The notes under the pieces are model-generated. The model saw only the letters and a program-made list of their open reading frames with translations. It was not told where the DNA came from and did no database searches. 64,000 bases of DNA. Source: Candidatus Absconditabacteria bacterium (GTDB taxonomy: Bacteria; Patescibacteriota; Gracilibacteria; Absconditabacterales; Absconditicoccaceae). Below, in pieces: positions 41,435-54,281 of the stretch. The stretch lies in assembly GCA_028693445.1 (NCBI GenBank), contig JAQUVI010000003.1, forward strand, positions 1 to 64,000. Direction: 5' to 3'. The translations under genes and the position numbers were made by a program. Position 1 is the stretch's first letter. Every line of letters begins with the position of its first letter.

Positions 41435-41585
41435 TACAAAAAAACAATATCACAAGTGAAGCCTTAAATTTTAGGTAAAAAATGCGGCCATAGGCAAAAT
41501 ATACATGGAGCCGATTTGTTTGTAGATTTTAGCATTTTTTGCCGTAAAGAAAATTAACTGCAAACGGTGATATTGTTTTTTTGTA
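41435..41585 (+). repeat. long-hairpin repeat, copy 2
   Basis: Outer arms AAAAACAATATCAC and GTGATATTGTTTTT; inner arms TTAAATTTT and AAAATTAA; internal bases TTTTAGGTAAA and GCCGTAAAGAAA; loop GAGCCGATTTGTTTGT. It fills most of the 357-base gap before the surface locus. Confidence 0.8.
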
Positions 41586-41643
41586 AATTTATTTCTCTTA
41601 AAAAGTATGAAAAAATTTGTTTATAAATTTTCTTTAATAAAAT

Positions 41644-41671
41644 TTGCAAATTTTAAAATTCTCGTTATAAT
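41644..41671 (+). promoter_or_regulatory. strong promoter of the secreted surface protein
   Basis: TTGCAA (41644-41649), 16-bp spacer, TATAAT (41666-41671). The leader is about 32 nt to the start codon at 41710. Confidence 0.7.
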
Positions 41672-41709
41672 TAAATAGAAGTTTTTTATTTCTTATTTCA
41701 AAAACAAAA

Positions 41710-42276
41710 ATGTTTAAATCAACAAAAACTCTATTAGTTGGAGCTTTTCTAACTCTTGTAGCATTCGCTTCAATGACAAAAGCTCAAGTAAGTACAGATG
41801 TATATTTAACTATCTTGGGTGGTAACGTAACAATTGGAACAACTGGTGCATTTGATTTTGGATCATTTCCAGTTTCATCAACAGAAAACCTTGTAGAAAA
41901 ACAATTTACTGGAGATGATTATTTCCGAGTAGATGACATGAAAGGTGCTGATGAAGGTTATTATACAACTCTTCAAGTAACAGATCTTTCTGGAGCAAAT
42001 GGAAGTATACCAGCTACAAACATCTCTACAAAAGTTGATTCTACTAGTACAACTCTTATAAATGGTACAGACAACGCAAATGTTGTTGTTGCTGATGGTT
42101 TATTAAATTACACACCATTAAACACTGCTATCACATTTATAAAAAGAGACACTGGCGCAAACGCTGGTAAATTGGGTAGATATGCTGCGTTTCCTCGATT
42201 GCAAGTAACTATTCCTGCTTATCAATCAGTTGGTTCATACCAAGCAACTTTGACTTATACAATTATAGAAAATTAA
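41710..42276 (+). CDS. secreted WxL-like surface protein (YxL variant)
   Basis: 188 aa. Signal peptide MFKSTKTLLVGAFLTLVAFA then SMTKAQ. The mature protein is one domain homologous to the last 140 residues of the 2,834-aa neighbour: FTGDDYFRVDDMKGADEGYY vs FSDYFRIEDPIGANNGYY, AITFIKRDTGANAGKLGRY vs PITYIKRDTASNFGVKGKY, SYQATLTYTIIEN vs EYKATLTYTLYEN. The ending recalls the distal YxxTLTWTL motif of WxL domains with Y for W. All 17 glycines are GGN, none TGA, suggesting very high expression. Own promoter and terminator. Confidence 0.65.
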   Translation: MFKSTKTLLVGAFLTLVAFASMTKAQVSTDVYLTILGGNVTIGTTGAFDFGSFPVSSTENLVEKQFTGDDYFRVDDMKGADEGYYTTLQVTDLSGANGSIPATNISTKVDSTSTTLINGTDNANVVVADGLLNYTPLNTAITFIKRDTGANAGKLGRYAAFPRLQVTIPAYQSVGSYQATLTYTIIEN

Positions 42277-42308
42277 AAAATAAATATAACAATAAAAACA
42301 CAAAAAAA

Positions 42309-42331
42309 GACGCAAAAGCGTCTTTTTTTTT
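42309..42331 (+). terminator. intrinsic terminator
   Basis: GACGC-AAAA-GCGTC followed by nine or ten T, 32 nt after the secreted protein gene. Confidence 0.9.
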
Positions 42332-42467
42332 GTATTGTCAACTATTTATTGATGATTTTAAAAATAAGCAAGTCTTTTTTATCTATATATATACCCAAAA
42401 TTGCCCTCAAAAAATAGCTAAGTATACTTGTATTGTGAGCAAATTATGTATTTTATTTAAGCAAAAA

Positions 42468-45400
42468 ATGAAAAAAACAAAAGAACACATCATTCATCAT
42501 ACAAAAAGGCTTGCTGCTCATGGCCAAAAAGTGGTTCATCACTCAGCAAAAATAGCCCACAAACACAGGCATATTCTTCTTGGATATATGCATGTTTGTC
42601 TTGTTGTTATCGGAATGTATGTGTTTCATATGGCAACTTCGATGTATGCACAAGAAAATGGAGAGACAATTATTAGCCAAAAAACTATGAGTATGGAAAA
42701 TATATTAACACAAGAAACCGATGTCGAAGAAATAAGCATAGAAGAATTAAATACTGAAGAAATAATTACAGAAATAAATGAAGAAAAAGAATTGACTTGA
42801 ACAGTTAACGAAGACTCTGTTTTAACATGAGTTACAAACAACAACGAAATAACACAAACTTGATCAGATTTAACTTGAAATATTGAACCAGCATTAACCT
42901 GAGCAGTCATTGCGAGCGACAGCGAAGCAATCCAAATCTGATCAAAACTCACCTGAGCAGTCATTGCTAATGACAACGAAATAATACAAACTTGATCAGA
43001 ATTAACTTGAGCTATTGAATCAGAATTAACTTGAACTGTTGAATCAGATTTAACTTGAACTATTGAATCAGCATTAACCTGAACAGTCATTGCGAGCGAC
43101 AGCGAAGCAATCCAAACTTGATCAACAACCTGAGAACTAATTTTACCAGAAATCAACAATCCTTCAGACATAAATTGATTACAAACCTGGTTGGATGCAA
43201 ATAAAATCGAAAGTATCGAACTATCTGGAAATTACGTAACACTACGAAAAGATAGACGCTGATTCGCCAGCAAAGCATTTTCTCCAGAAGAGAATAAAAT
43301 GCCATCACTAGTACCATGAGTAGTAAACAACCTATCTGCAATCTATTTTGACAACATTGATGATGGAATGCAAACAAACATAAAACTAAATTCTGAATAT
43401 ACTCTTTTTATAATTTACAACAAAGAACATACTCCTATCAACTTTTCATCTGCTATTTGAAGTAATTCAAATTGGTTTATAGGATTTCAACAAGATAATT
43501 TCTGATTTTTTGCAACTGGGCTCATAAATATACCAACACCTCGAGCTGGAAATAATTTCAAAGTAGTTGCTGTGCAAGCTAATAATTCTGGAACACAAGT
43601 TTTCTTAAATAATCAAAATGTAACTTTGGAAAATCCAACAATTTTACCAACACAAGAATTAACACTTGGGAATATATCAGATCAAAAAACATTATGAGGA
43701 TATATTGCAGAAATAATCGTTTACGAAAAAACACTTTGAGAATATGAAATGACCAAAATCCAAGAATATTTCCAAAGAAAATATAGCCCATTCACCTCCA
43801 TATGAGCGCCTACACAAACAATTGAATCTCAAAAAGAAATAATTTTTCCAACAGAAAATCAAAATAATAGCGAAGAAGATAATTGCGACAACCTTGGTTG
43901 TGAAGAGGAATTAAACAACGACATAGTAATTCAAAATAACGAATCAGAAGACAACAATTCTATTTCAACAGAAGAAATAAAAAACGACGAAACACAAATG
44001 GAAACAGAAAATAATTGACTTTCATGAAACATTGAAGATCAAATCGAAAATATATGACTTACATGAAACAACAAAGAAGAGACAATAAATTCAGAATTAA
44101 AATTTTCTAAAGCATTCAAAAAAAATCAAGAAAACGAAATGATATGAGCGTTGCAAGAATTTTTAATTCGATATGGAACATACCAATGAGAAATAACAAA
44201 CATTTATGATGAAATAACTATTGAAGCTATTTATCAATTCCAACTAAAAGAAGATTTATTGAGATGACAACAAAACAATAGAAGTATTTATTGATATCTT
44301 GGCCCATCAACAAGAAAAAGAATAAACCAATTACGAAAAGATTTCGTGAATAGTATTTATTGAGAAGCAAATAATAATGAAGAACAAGAGGAAATAAACG
44401 AATGAGAACTTACCTGAAATATTGAAGATGAAATAATAGATATATGACTAACTTGAGATATGGAAGGTGAATTAGATATCAAAGAACGTTTCAAAAGAAT
44501 GTTGCTATGACTTGGATATCAAGAAGAAATAAACAAAGGGAAAGAAATGATGAGAGGTAAAAAATGATTTAAATTAGAAATTAGTGAATGAATTATACCA
44601 ATTTCAACAACGATAAACAAAAATAACGAATCATTTATAGGAGAAATAACATTCCCAGAAGAAGTTATAATCAAAACAGAAACTAATGATGAATATACAG
44701 GAGATATTTTGTTTTTCGATATAGAAGAAAACAATAATACAGAAAATTGAATCAAAAATATAAAAACGTTTAAAGCTGGTGCTGATGAACCAATTTTCTT
44801 AGAAGACGATCTAGGTAATCCAAAAAATGCAACTATCAAAATTTCATTACCAGAAAATACTTTATGAGAAAAAATCATTATACGCTCATCTCAAGATGGT
44901 AATATATGGGAATACTTGGACACTGTAGAAACAAGTACTGATGGAACTTGAGTTTTTGCTAATTTTCAAACAAATCATTTTACTATTTTCTCACTAGGAA
45001 TCTGGACAGGAAGTTTTGTAATAAATAATGATGAAGAAACAATAACAGGTTACAATGTAACACTAACAACAAACATAACTGGAGCAACTCATATGAAATT
45101 TTGAAACACTCCGACAGAAAGAGACAGCGCCAGCCGAATTACTTACAATGACACTTATCCTCGAACACTCGCTGGCGCTGATTGAGAAAAAACTGTCTAT
45201 GCTATGTTTAGCTGAAACTGAACTGTTGCATATATCCAAGACACAATATATCTAGATACTTCATCCCAACAGCCAACAGAATTACAATTATATCTTGATG
45301 GATCATACAACGGAAATATTTTTTACGATCTTTCGCAAAACAATTATCTTGCAACATCTATAAATAATGTTTTCAACTCTAGCCTATGATGATTACCAAC

Positions 45401-48400
45401 AATGGGATTTAATGGTACAAACAATTACATAGAAATCAATCAACCAATTGTAACTAATTATCCATTCACTATCTCTGCTTGGGTAAAACCCGATAGAATT
45501 ACTGGTACTCAATGAATTGTACTTAGAGGAAGGAATAATACCAATAATAGATACTATGGAATTAATTTAAATAATGCAACATTTCAGGCAACAGCTAGAA
45601 ATACAACAGCCAGAACAGCAAATGGAACAATCTCAGCTCAAATAGGACAACGATATCATATTGTCGGAATTTTTGATGGAGATAGAAGTAGAACAATTTA
45701 TATAAATACTGTTCAATGAGCGACAAACACTTCTAGAGTAAAATTTGACACAACTACTCCACATCGAACAGTTGGTAAATATCCAGGCACAGCTACCAAT
45801 TATTTTTCTGGAGAAATAGACGAAGTTCGTATATACAACAAATCATTAACTACTACTGAAATACAAGCACTTTATATTACTCCACCGATATTTCAAGCAA
45901 CTACACAATATATCTCAAATCCAATTATCCAAGGATTTTCAGCAGATAAAAATATGAATATAGAAGTAGTTATAAATGGAAATACCTATCCAGCAACCAA
46001 TACAAACTGAATTCGAAAATCTTATATAAACAATCCAATGTTGTCTGGATGAACTTATGATGTCACATTGAATTATACAAATATATATTGAGCAACTGGC
46101 TCTACTACATTTACCAACGCATTAACTATCAATCCTATCCGAAGTATTATCTATTCTCCAGATTCTACTACATTTGGTAGTGTGACAGCTACACTTAATT
46201 GATTAGATAACAACTTTTTTATCACAAATAATAATGGATCAAATCAATATATATTTGATACGAATTGAGATTTTGTTTTTGAAGTACAAAGCACAACAGG
46301 ATTACAATACAAAGTATCATCAACCGTAAATCGAATACAAAAATGAAATATCGACTATTCTACAGGAATTTTCTACGAAGATGAAGATATCAACAATTGA
46401 AGTATCATCAATACCATAACAGCTATACTTACAGGAGATACTTTTTCTCCAGATATCATAAGCAACAATCTCATAAAAATAGAAAACCTTCCTCTATGAT
46501 TAACAGGAAATTATACACCCAGCGGAAACAATCAAATCATCATAGCATTGGAAGGTAATGCAATAAGTCATACAAGTTGAGCATCTGTAAATAGTATAAA
46601 CATCAATTTCCTTTCTTGAGCTTTTTCTACTTACAATCCAAGCGATATAGGAAATAGTATCAAAACAGATATTCAAATACAATTTATAGATTGAGATATT
46701 ATTCCTGGACAAATACTTTGGTTAGATTGAAATAAAATTTGAAATAATTTTCTCGATCTTTCGCAAAACAATAAAACAACTACTGGAATCAACAATATTG
46801 GAAATTCATTATTGGGTACAGAAACAATAATCTGACCTTTCAATGGAACAAATCAATATATAGAAGTCTGAAATTACAATCTTTCTACTTACACTATCAG
46901 TGCATGGTTCAATTCTGCTCAATTAAACAATTGACGAAGAACAATCATCTGAGATCCAGGTACAAGTTTTGAAATATCTCAAAACACAAGTAATCAAATA
47001 GAAGTTTATTGAGTAATCACATCAAATACTGTCATTTCTGCAAACACACGATATCATGTTACACTTGTTGTTTCTCCTACACAAACAAATCTTTATATAA
47101 ACGGTGAAATAGACAATTCAAATACAACTCCAAAAACAATCAACAGTCCTTTGACTGTGGGTATGTGATACAATGGACAATACCGAAATGGATCTATAGA
47201 TGAAGTTATGATTTACAATATAGCTTTGGATACACAGCAAATTCAAGATCTATATATGAAAAAACCAAGTTTTTCAAACACAACATCCTATATAGAAAAT
47301 CCCACACTCAAATGAACATCTCCAGATTCACAAATGACTATAAATGTGGTTATTGATTGAAATACTTATCCAGCAACCAACAATCAGGATTGAACACGAA
47401 CAGTAAACTGAGCTTGACCATTTGCAAGTTGAACTTATGATGTAACATTAAATTATACAAATGTATATTGAGCAACTGGTTCTACTATATTTACAAATGC
47501 ATTAACTATTAATCCTATTCGAAGTATTATTTATTCTCCAGATTCTACTACGTTTGGTAATGTTACAGCTACACTCACTTGATTGGATGGAAATCACACT
47601 ATTATCAACAATAGCTGATCTCCAGAATATATTTTCACTGAAAACTGAAATTTCACATATCAAGTACAAAACGACTTAGAAGAAATTATCGAAGTAACAG
47701 CAACAGTTGATCGAATACAAAAATGATTTGTCACATGATCAAATCTGATTTTTTACGAAGATGAAATACTCAACAATGGATGAATACAAAATACAATCAA
47801 CTTCCAAATTAGTGGAGATACATTTGATATCAATGCTCCAACAAATGGAAGTATTACCATGTCTGGAGTACCAGCTGGACTTACACCAAATTATTATCTT
47901 AGCGGAACGCAAACTTTGATAGTATGATTATCGTGAACAGCAACCAATCACGCAAATATCAATGATATCAATAATATTGAAATCAGATTTTGAAATTGAG
48001 CTTTTACAAATTCCCAAGAAAACGAAATCCAAAATAGCACTATAACTGATATTAGAATAGACTTCTTAGATCCATATGTAGGATTGCAACTATATCCAAG
48101 TGATGATACAATGATAGACGCCGATACTGACGTAGCAAATGGTTGTGGAGATGGAGTCTGTCAAGAATATAACTTTGGATCAATGCAATATATATGTGCT
48201 TCTGATTTTTGATCAAAAATACTTATGAAATTTGATCCTTCTAGCATTCCAACATGATCAAAAATCACATCAGCAAAATTAAGATTAAGTAGATATTATA
48301 TAAACACCCAAACACCAGGTATGTCATTTAGCCTAAGACCTGTTATAAATAATTTCTGATGGGTAGAAGGAAATAAATCAAACACAAAAGCAACTGCAGG

Positions 48401-50972
48401 TGAAGTAAACTATAAAATGCTCAAACGAGAACAAGAATCTTGGTTTAATTGAAATATTGGTATGGTAAATTGAGTTGATTATTGAATCAATAATATGACA
48501 AGCAATCCTGAATTTACATGACCAATAACAACAAGCAATACACAAGAATTTGATTTCAATAGTTATGGAATATCTCGAGTACAAAATTGGCTAGACAATC
48601 CAGAAACAAATCAATGAATTATGATATGAGATAGCAATGATTATTGGTTGTGTGTTCGTTCAAAAGAATTTGGCACAATATCAAACAGACCAATGATGAC
48701 AGTAACTTACGCTATTGATACTGACAGCCCAGAAATCACATCAATTAGTCCATACAACAATGAAACAAATGTTTGATTATATAACAATCTTATTATTAAC
48801 TTCAATGAAAACATCAGAAAACATACATGATACAATATAACAATCAAAAGGTTGCACGACAATAGCATTTTTCAAACAATAGATGCAGGAAGTCAAAATG
48901 TAACAATAAATAATAATGTTGTGACAATCTGACATGGAATTCCTTTTGAGAATTATACATGATATTATATAGAAATTCAAAGTGGGGCATTTAGAGATGT
49001 TGCTGGAAATAGTTTTCCTGGATTTGTAGGCTTAGAAAGTTGGAGGTTTACAACAGTCAATACACAAGTAGTTCCAGCAATTACATGAAACACAGCAACA
49101 AACGTTGGTACAAACAGTGCATTAGCAACAGCAACAATAACATCTACAGGAAGTGCAAACATTACTGAAAGATGATTTTATCGAAGCCTGACAAATTGAT
49201 TCAATGATTGAATGTGAACAAAGGTAAGTGAAGTTTGAAATCGAAATAACTTAGAAGATTTTTCTTTAACATTAACATGACTTCCATCAGGAACTTGGAT
49301 TTATTTCAAATGATTTGCAACAAATAGTTACGGATCAAAATTTACTCAACAATCATGATTTCTGACACTTCCAGCAAAACCAATCTTAAAACCAGCAACA
49401 TATATAGACAATGATGGGTTTAGAATAAATCGAGAAACAACAACAGGAGCTACAAGTTATAAACTTCGAGTCTCAACCTGATCTTCATTTTATACAACAT
49501 TACCTTGATATAGTGGAAAAACTATCACAGATATCAAAGAAAATCTAATATGACTACAAAAAGAAACTCGATATTATTACAAACTACAAGCAATAAACAA
49601 TGCTGGACAAAGTGAAATGTCAAACACACAATCGACACAGACAACTTGGTTACCAGCACCTTGGTCTTGGTTAAAACTAGAAGAAACCTCAGGAAGTACA
49701 ACATTTGATAGTTCATTAAACAATAATTATGGAATCTTACTCTGATGAGTGACAATGAACCAAGCAGGAATTGATGGAAAAGCTTTCCAATTTGATTGAG
49801 TAAACGACGAACTAAGTATTGTAGATTTTGATCATTGACCAGATCTTACAGTTTCTTTCCGATTCAAAACAAACAGTACAAACAATAATATGTATCTTTA
49901 TAGTCACTGAGATAGTACGGCTACAAATTCCATAAATGTAGTCTTAAACAATAGTGATCAAACACTAAAAACATTTATAAATTGACAACAAACAATATTA
50001 AATCTGAATTCAACAATATACAATACAATCACAGACAACGAGCGACATCTTTACACATTGACAATTAACGATGATTGAGAAATTGCTGGCAAAAAGAAAG
50101 CCACCGTATATATAGATGGACAAGAAAAAATCAGTAACTCCTCTATCGATTCTGGAATATATAACCCAACAAACAACATCACCCTTGCCAGAAGAAGTAC
50201 AAACCAAGCAAATACTTTTTATCAAGGAATGTTGGATGATATTCGTATTTACAATAAAACATTAACATCATGACAAGTTTATAACCTTTATGCTGCATTT
50301 ATAGATACAATACCACCAACAGCATATATAGAATATTCACCATGATCTTGAACCTGCTACAATTGAGATGTTGTCGCTACTTTGACATGAGCTTCAGAGC
50401 CAATTGTAATCACAAATAACTGATGATCAAACACTTACACATTTACAGAAAACAATACATTTACGTTTACTTTTAGAGACGCTGGATTTAATACATGAGA
50501 AGCAACCGCAACTGTAGATTGGATATGTAAAGATCCTGTAAACATTTGATGACCAGCAATGGTAAATGCAAATATACAAGCAACAAATGATTTACAAATT
50601 GTAGAGCAAGAATTCTCAGATTATTTCCGAATAGAAGATCCTATTTGAGCAAACAATTGATATTACACAACAATAGCTATTTCTGATCTATCTGGACAAT
50701 ATCAAAGCATCAGCAAAAACACTATTGCTATGAAATCAACAGATATAATAGTTCTTTCTGGAACAACAAATCCTCGCGTAGAAATAAATAGTAATTTAAG
50801 TAACTATCAGTCAATCTGAGAACCTATAACCTATATCAAAAGAGATACAGCAAGCAACTTTTGAGTTAAAGGTAAATACGGAAACAAACCTTGGTTAAAA
50901 TTTGACATTCCTGCCTATGTTCGTATAGATGAATATAAAGCAACGCTAACCTATACTCTTTATGAAAATTAG
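42468..50972 (+). CDS. giant multidomain surface adhesin
   Basis: 2,834 aa, one frame in code 25. A His-rich cytoplasmic start and helix (HVCLVVIGMYVFHMATSMYA) form a long signal. Then LTG/TGS repeats (about 110-225); ConA/LamG-like domains at about 237-437, 936-1135, 1415-1598 and 2397-2615 (AWVKPDR, EIDEVRIYN, DDIRIYN); a PG-binding-1-like domain at 544-628; ZU5-like at 698-845; two near-identical Ig-like blocks at 1141-1291 and 1598-1751; a DNRLRE-like domain at 1864-2085; an SbsA/Big_5 Ig domain at 2086-2198; Fn3-like 2200-2395; and a C-terminal WxL-like domain at 2695-2834. It probably binds glycans or host cells while held on peptidoglycan. Confidence 0.8.
42906..43114 (+). repeat. dispersed GTCATTGCGAGC repeat copies translated inside the adhesin
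   Basis: Intact copies at 42906-42934 and 43086-43114 encode VIASDSEAIQ. A decayed copy at 42960-42988 encodes VIANDNEIIQ. Confidence 0.8.
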
Positions 50973-51038
50973 TTGCAACTGAGTAAGATTTTTCTATATA
51001 TTAAGCTTAATAAACATTTTATTTTTTAGAAACAAAAG

Positions 51039-52100
51039 ATGAAAAAATTTTTAACATCATTATTTTTATTTGGAATAATTTTATTAAGTAGCACATATGC
51101 TGCAAATATCTGAGATGTAGCTCTAAGATTTTGTAATACAGAAACATTAGAAAAAACAATATCACTTACAACAAGTTGACAAGAAGAGAAAGAAATCTGT
51201 ATGACTCTTATAAACTGATCATATGAAGATGTAAACATAAATATAAGTTTTGTAGACGGAACAATAACAAATGATACCGACCAAAAAAAAGCATGTAAAA
51301 ACGAGTGAGAAAATGAGAATTTTTGACAATATATGAGTTTAGAAAGTAATATTATAAAAGTACCAGCTAGATGACAGGCGTTTTTTACTGGAGTTCTGCA
51401 GTTACCAGAAGAAGCTGCTTGAGAAATTCGTGGTTGCGTAACTTATTTTATAGCAAATGACACCAATCAAAAGGAAATGTTTACTATTATGGTGCGTAGA
51501 GCTAATTTTATAGATGTTTTTGCAAAAGGAGTTGTTACTGTTTGATTGGAATTTATAGATGTAGAAAGTCAGACAAAAAGCATTTCAAAAAATCCGAAAA
51601 TAGTAAGCTTTTTCAACAAAGACGAAAAAAAACTATACATACAAGCAATGCTAAATAACAAATGAACAGCAGAACAATGAATCACAATCAAATGAGAAAT
51701 CAAAAATCGATTTTGATACAAAAAAACATTTTTCGAAGAAAAAAGGACATTGTTTGCAAAACAAACCTCAATGATAAATAATGTTGTAGAAAAATTGCCT
51801 TTCTACAAAGGACCATTTACTATCACTTATACGGTAGAACATAGTGCAAACATAATTGAAGGACTAGAAACAGATATAGAAGAAAAAAGTTGAGTAATAA
51901 CAGAAAAAGCAGATATTATTATACTAAACATCTGAACATATATTAGTTTGTTTGTGATTTTAACAATAATAAATGGTATTATTTTCTTGATATTAAAAAG
52001 AAAACATAGAAAAATAATCAAAAAAACACACAATACAAAAAACAAAAAAACAGAAACTAAAATAATCACAAAAAAACCTAGTAAAAAATCTCATAAATAA
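51039..52100 (+). CDS. DUF916-like membrane-anchored surface protein
   Basis: 353 aa. Signal peptide MKKFLTSLFLFGIILLSSTYA, two beta-sandwich-like domains, one C-terminal helix (TYISLFVILTIINGIIFLIL) and a Lys-rich cytoplasmic tail. KVPARGQAFFTGVLQLPEEA and YIQAMLNNKGTAEQGITIKG recall DUF916/DUF3324 proteins that accompany WxL proteins in Firmicutes and bridge peptidoglycan and membrane. Similarity is by layout and short blocks only. It starts 66 nt after the giant adhesin. Confidence 0.5.
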
Positions 52101-52118
52101 TTTATATTTCTGAGAAAA

Positions 52119-53504
52119 ATGCGACAAAAAATAATTATCTGAGTAATTTGAATTTTACTTTTAAGTATAAATCAAACAAAAGCTGTTGATGTTGACGTTT
52201 ATCTAAAAATCATCAATTCTTTTTCTTGAACAATAAACATAACTTGATCAAATATTTTTACAAAAAACAATATTGTCTACACTACTACAACAACGCCTAT
52301 TATTGAAATAACATCTGACGAAGCTTCAACTTATATTATAACATGAGATTTAACTTCCCCTATAAGTTGATCTCAATCAAATCCTTATACCCTACAAACA
52401 AATCTATCGCTTATTAAGACCAATGCAATAAATACAATTTTTCCTGTATTTTGGAAAGAATTAGAACTACTTAGACATAAAACTTTACAGGTTTTTGTCG
52501 ATACATCTGCGCCAACAATTCCAACAATCATTTCTCCTAGCAACAATGCAAATCGAAATTGATCTACAATAATTTCTCGAACACCATCAACAGATTTATG
52601 AGCTGGACTCAAAGAATATATTATTCTGATTTCAACAGATCAATTATTTTCTACAACATTATATTATCAAACAACTACAAACGATGAACAATATATCAAT
52701 ACATCTACATTTCCTTCTGGAAATTTATATATCAAAATTCTTGCAAAAGACGAAATTGCAAATATCAGCGAATCTCAAATGATTACAGTTTGCAACAAAT
52801 GTGCAACACCACCAAGTTGATGAGGTTGATGATGATGAGGTTTTTACACACCACCTTCCGAACCAACAGATATACAACGAATAACTATTATAGAAAATTT
52901 AGAAGAACAACAAAAAATCGAAATTAAAGAAGATCCAAAAATCTGATTTATAAGTAATATTTTATATGATGAAGAATTATTAGATGCATATAAATATGCC
53001 TATAATTTGGGCATAACAACGATGCCAACAGCTTATCAAGCAAATCTCAAAGGAAAATTAGTAAGAAAAGATCTAGCAAAAATGATTTCAGAATATGCTC
53101 TCAAAGTCTTAAAACTCAAACCGGATAATAGACTAACTTGTCTTTTTGATGATTTAGAAGACGAAACTTTGGAAACAAAATACTACACGAAATTAGCATG
53201 TAAACTATGATTAATGGGACGACATGCAGATGGAAAATCAAAACTCGACAACTTTATGCCAGATGAAGCAGTTAATAGAGCTCAATTTGGAACTGTTCTT
53301 TCCAGAACACTTTTTGGCGAATCACACAATATAAATAAATGAGAAAACTTCGAACGATATCAAAAACATCTCCTCGCGCTCAACCAAAATAACATTATGA
53401 AAGTTATAGATATTCCTTGGATGGTAGAGCTTAGATGACGAGTTATGTTGACCATGATGAGAGCAGATCCAAACCGCACTATTCAACACGCCTCAGCTAA
53501 ATAA
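52119..53504 (+). CDS. secreted protein with Ig-like and SLH-like domains
   Basis: 461 aa. Signal peptide MRQKIIIGVIGILLLSINQT, then an Ig-like domain (DTSAPTIPTIISPSNNA, TPSTDLGAGLKEYIILIS), an eight-glycine linker (PPSGGGGGGGGFY, six of eight codons TGA), and C-terminal SLH-like repeats (YKYAYNLGITTMPTAYQANL, LVRKDLAKMISEYAL, PDEAVNRAQFGTVLSRTLFG). SLH domains tether proteins to the cell wall. Last gene of the surface locus, 18 nt after the DUF916-like gene. Confidence 0.72.
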
Positions 53505-53511
53505 TTACTAA

Positions 53512-53540
53512 GTCATTGCGAGTAAAAACGAAGCAATCCA
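53512..53540. repeat. GTCATTGCGAG...GAAGCAATCC dispersed repeat
   Basis: Single copy between the surface locus and rsmE. Confidence 0.8.
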
Positions 53541-53563
53541 ACTTTATTATTATAACAGAATCT

Positions 53564-54259
53564 ATGCAACTTTTCCACGAAGAACATACTACAAAAAACA
53601 ATATTCTGACTATTTCCAATCCCGACACTATTGCTCAATGCAGAAAAGTCCTAAGACTCAAGACTGGGGATCTCATTCACGTCCAATCTACCAAAGCAAA
53701 TACTACTACAAGACATCTTGTGAAAATTTCTGATTTAAGCCAAACACTCACATGAGAAATTATTGAAACAAAAACACAAGAAAAAAAAGAGAATTATACA
53801 CAAATTTTGGTTGCACTACCAAATAAACAAGATAAACTAGAACTCATTGCCCAAAAACTCACAGAAATTTGAATAGACGAAATTATTTTCCGACCAGCGG
53901 AAAGATCTATTGTCAAACAACGAAACAAAAATAAAGAACAAAGACTTCTTTCTATCATCAAAGAAGCATTGGAACAATCTCGAGGTCGATTTTTACCTCA
54001 AATTTCTTTTAGAGAAAATCCTGAAGACGCTATCCAACCCAAAACGCTTGTCTATCTTTTTGATAAAAAAGAAAATACAACAACAGACAGAGAAACTTCT
54101 CCCAAAAAAGCAGGAATCATATGACCTGAAGGATGATTGACCCAAAAAGACTACGATCGCTTCGCAAAACATAATCCCAAAATCTACGACCTTGGCTCAA
54201 CCATCCTCAGAATGGAAACCGCCGCTATCGTTTGATGATGGTTATTGAAAAATAAATAA
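53564..54259 (+). CDS. rsmE: 16S rRNA (uracil1498-N3)-methyltransferase
   Basis: 231 aa. SPOUT methylase acting on U1498. N-terminal PUA-like part (HCRKVLRLKTGDLIHV without the first His: QCRKVLRLKTGDLIHV), then KLELIAQKLTEIGIDEIIFR, IVKQRNK, EALEQSRGRFLPQI, GIIGPEGGLTQKDYDRF and LGSTILRMETAAI, the full RsmE signature. Two glycines of GPEGG are encoded around TGA. The start at 53564 is the first ATG after the repeat. Confidence 0.9.
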
Positions 54260-54281
54260 GGTTGAAAGAATTAAAATAAAA

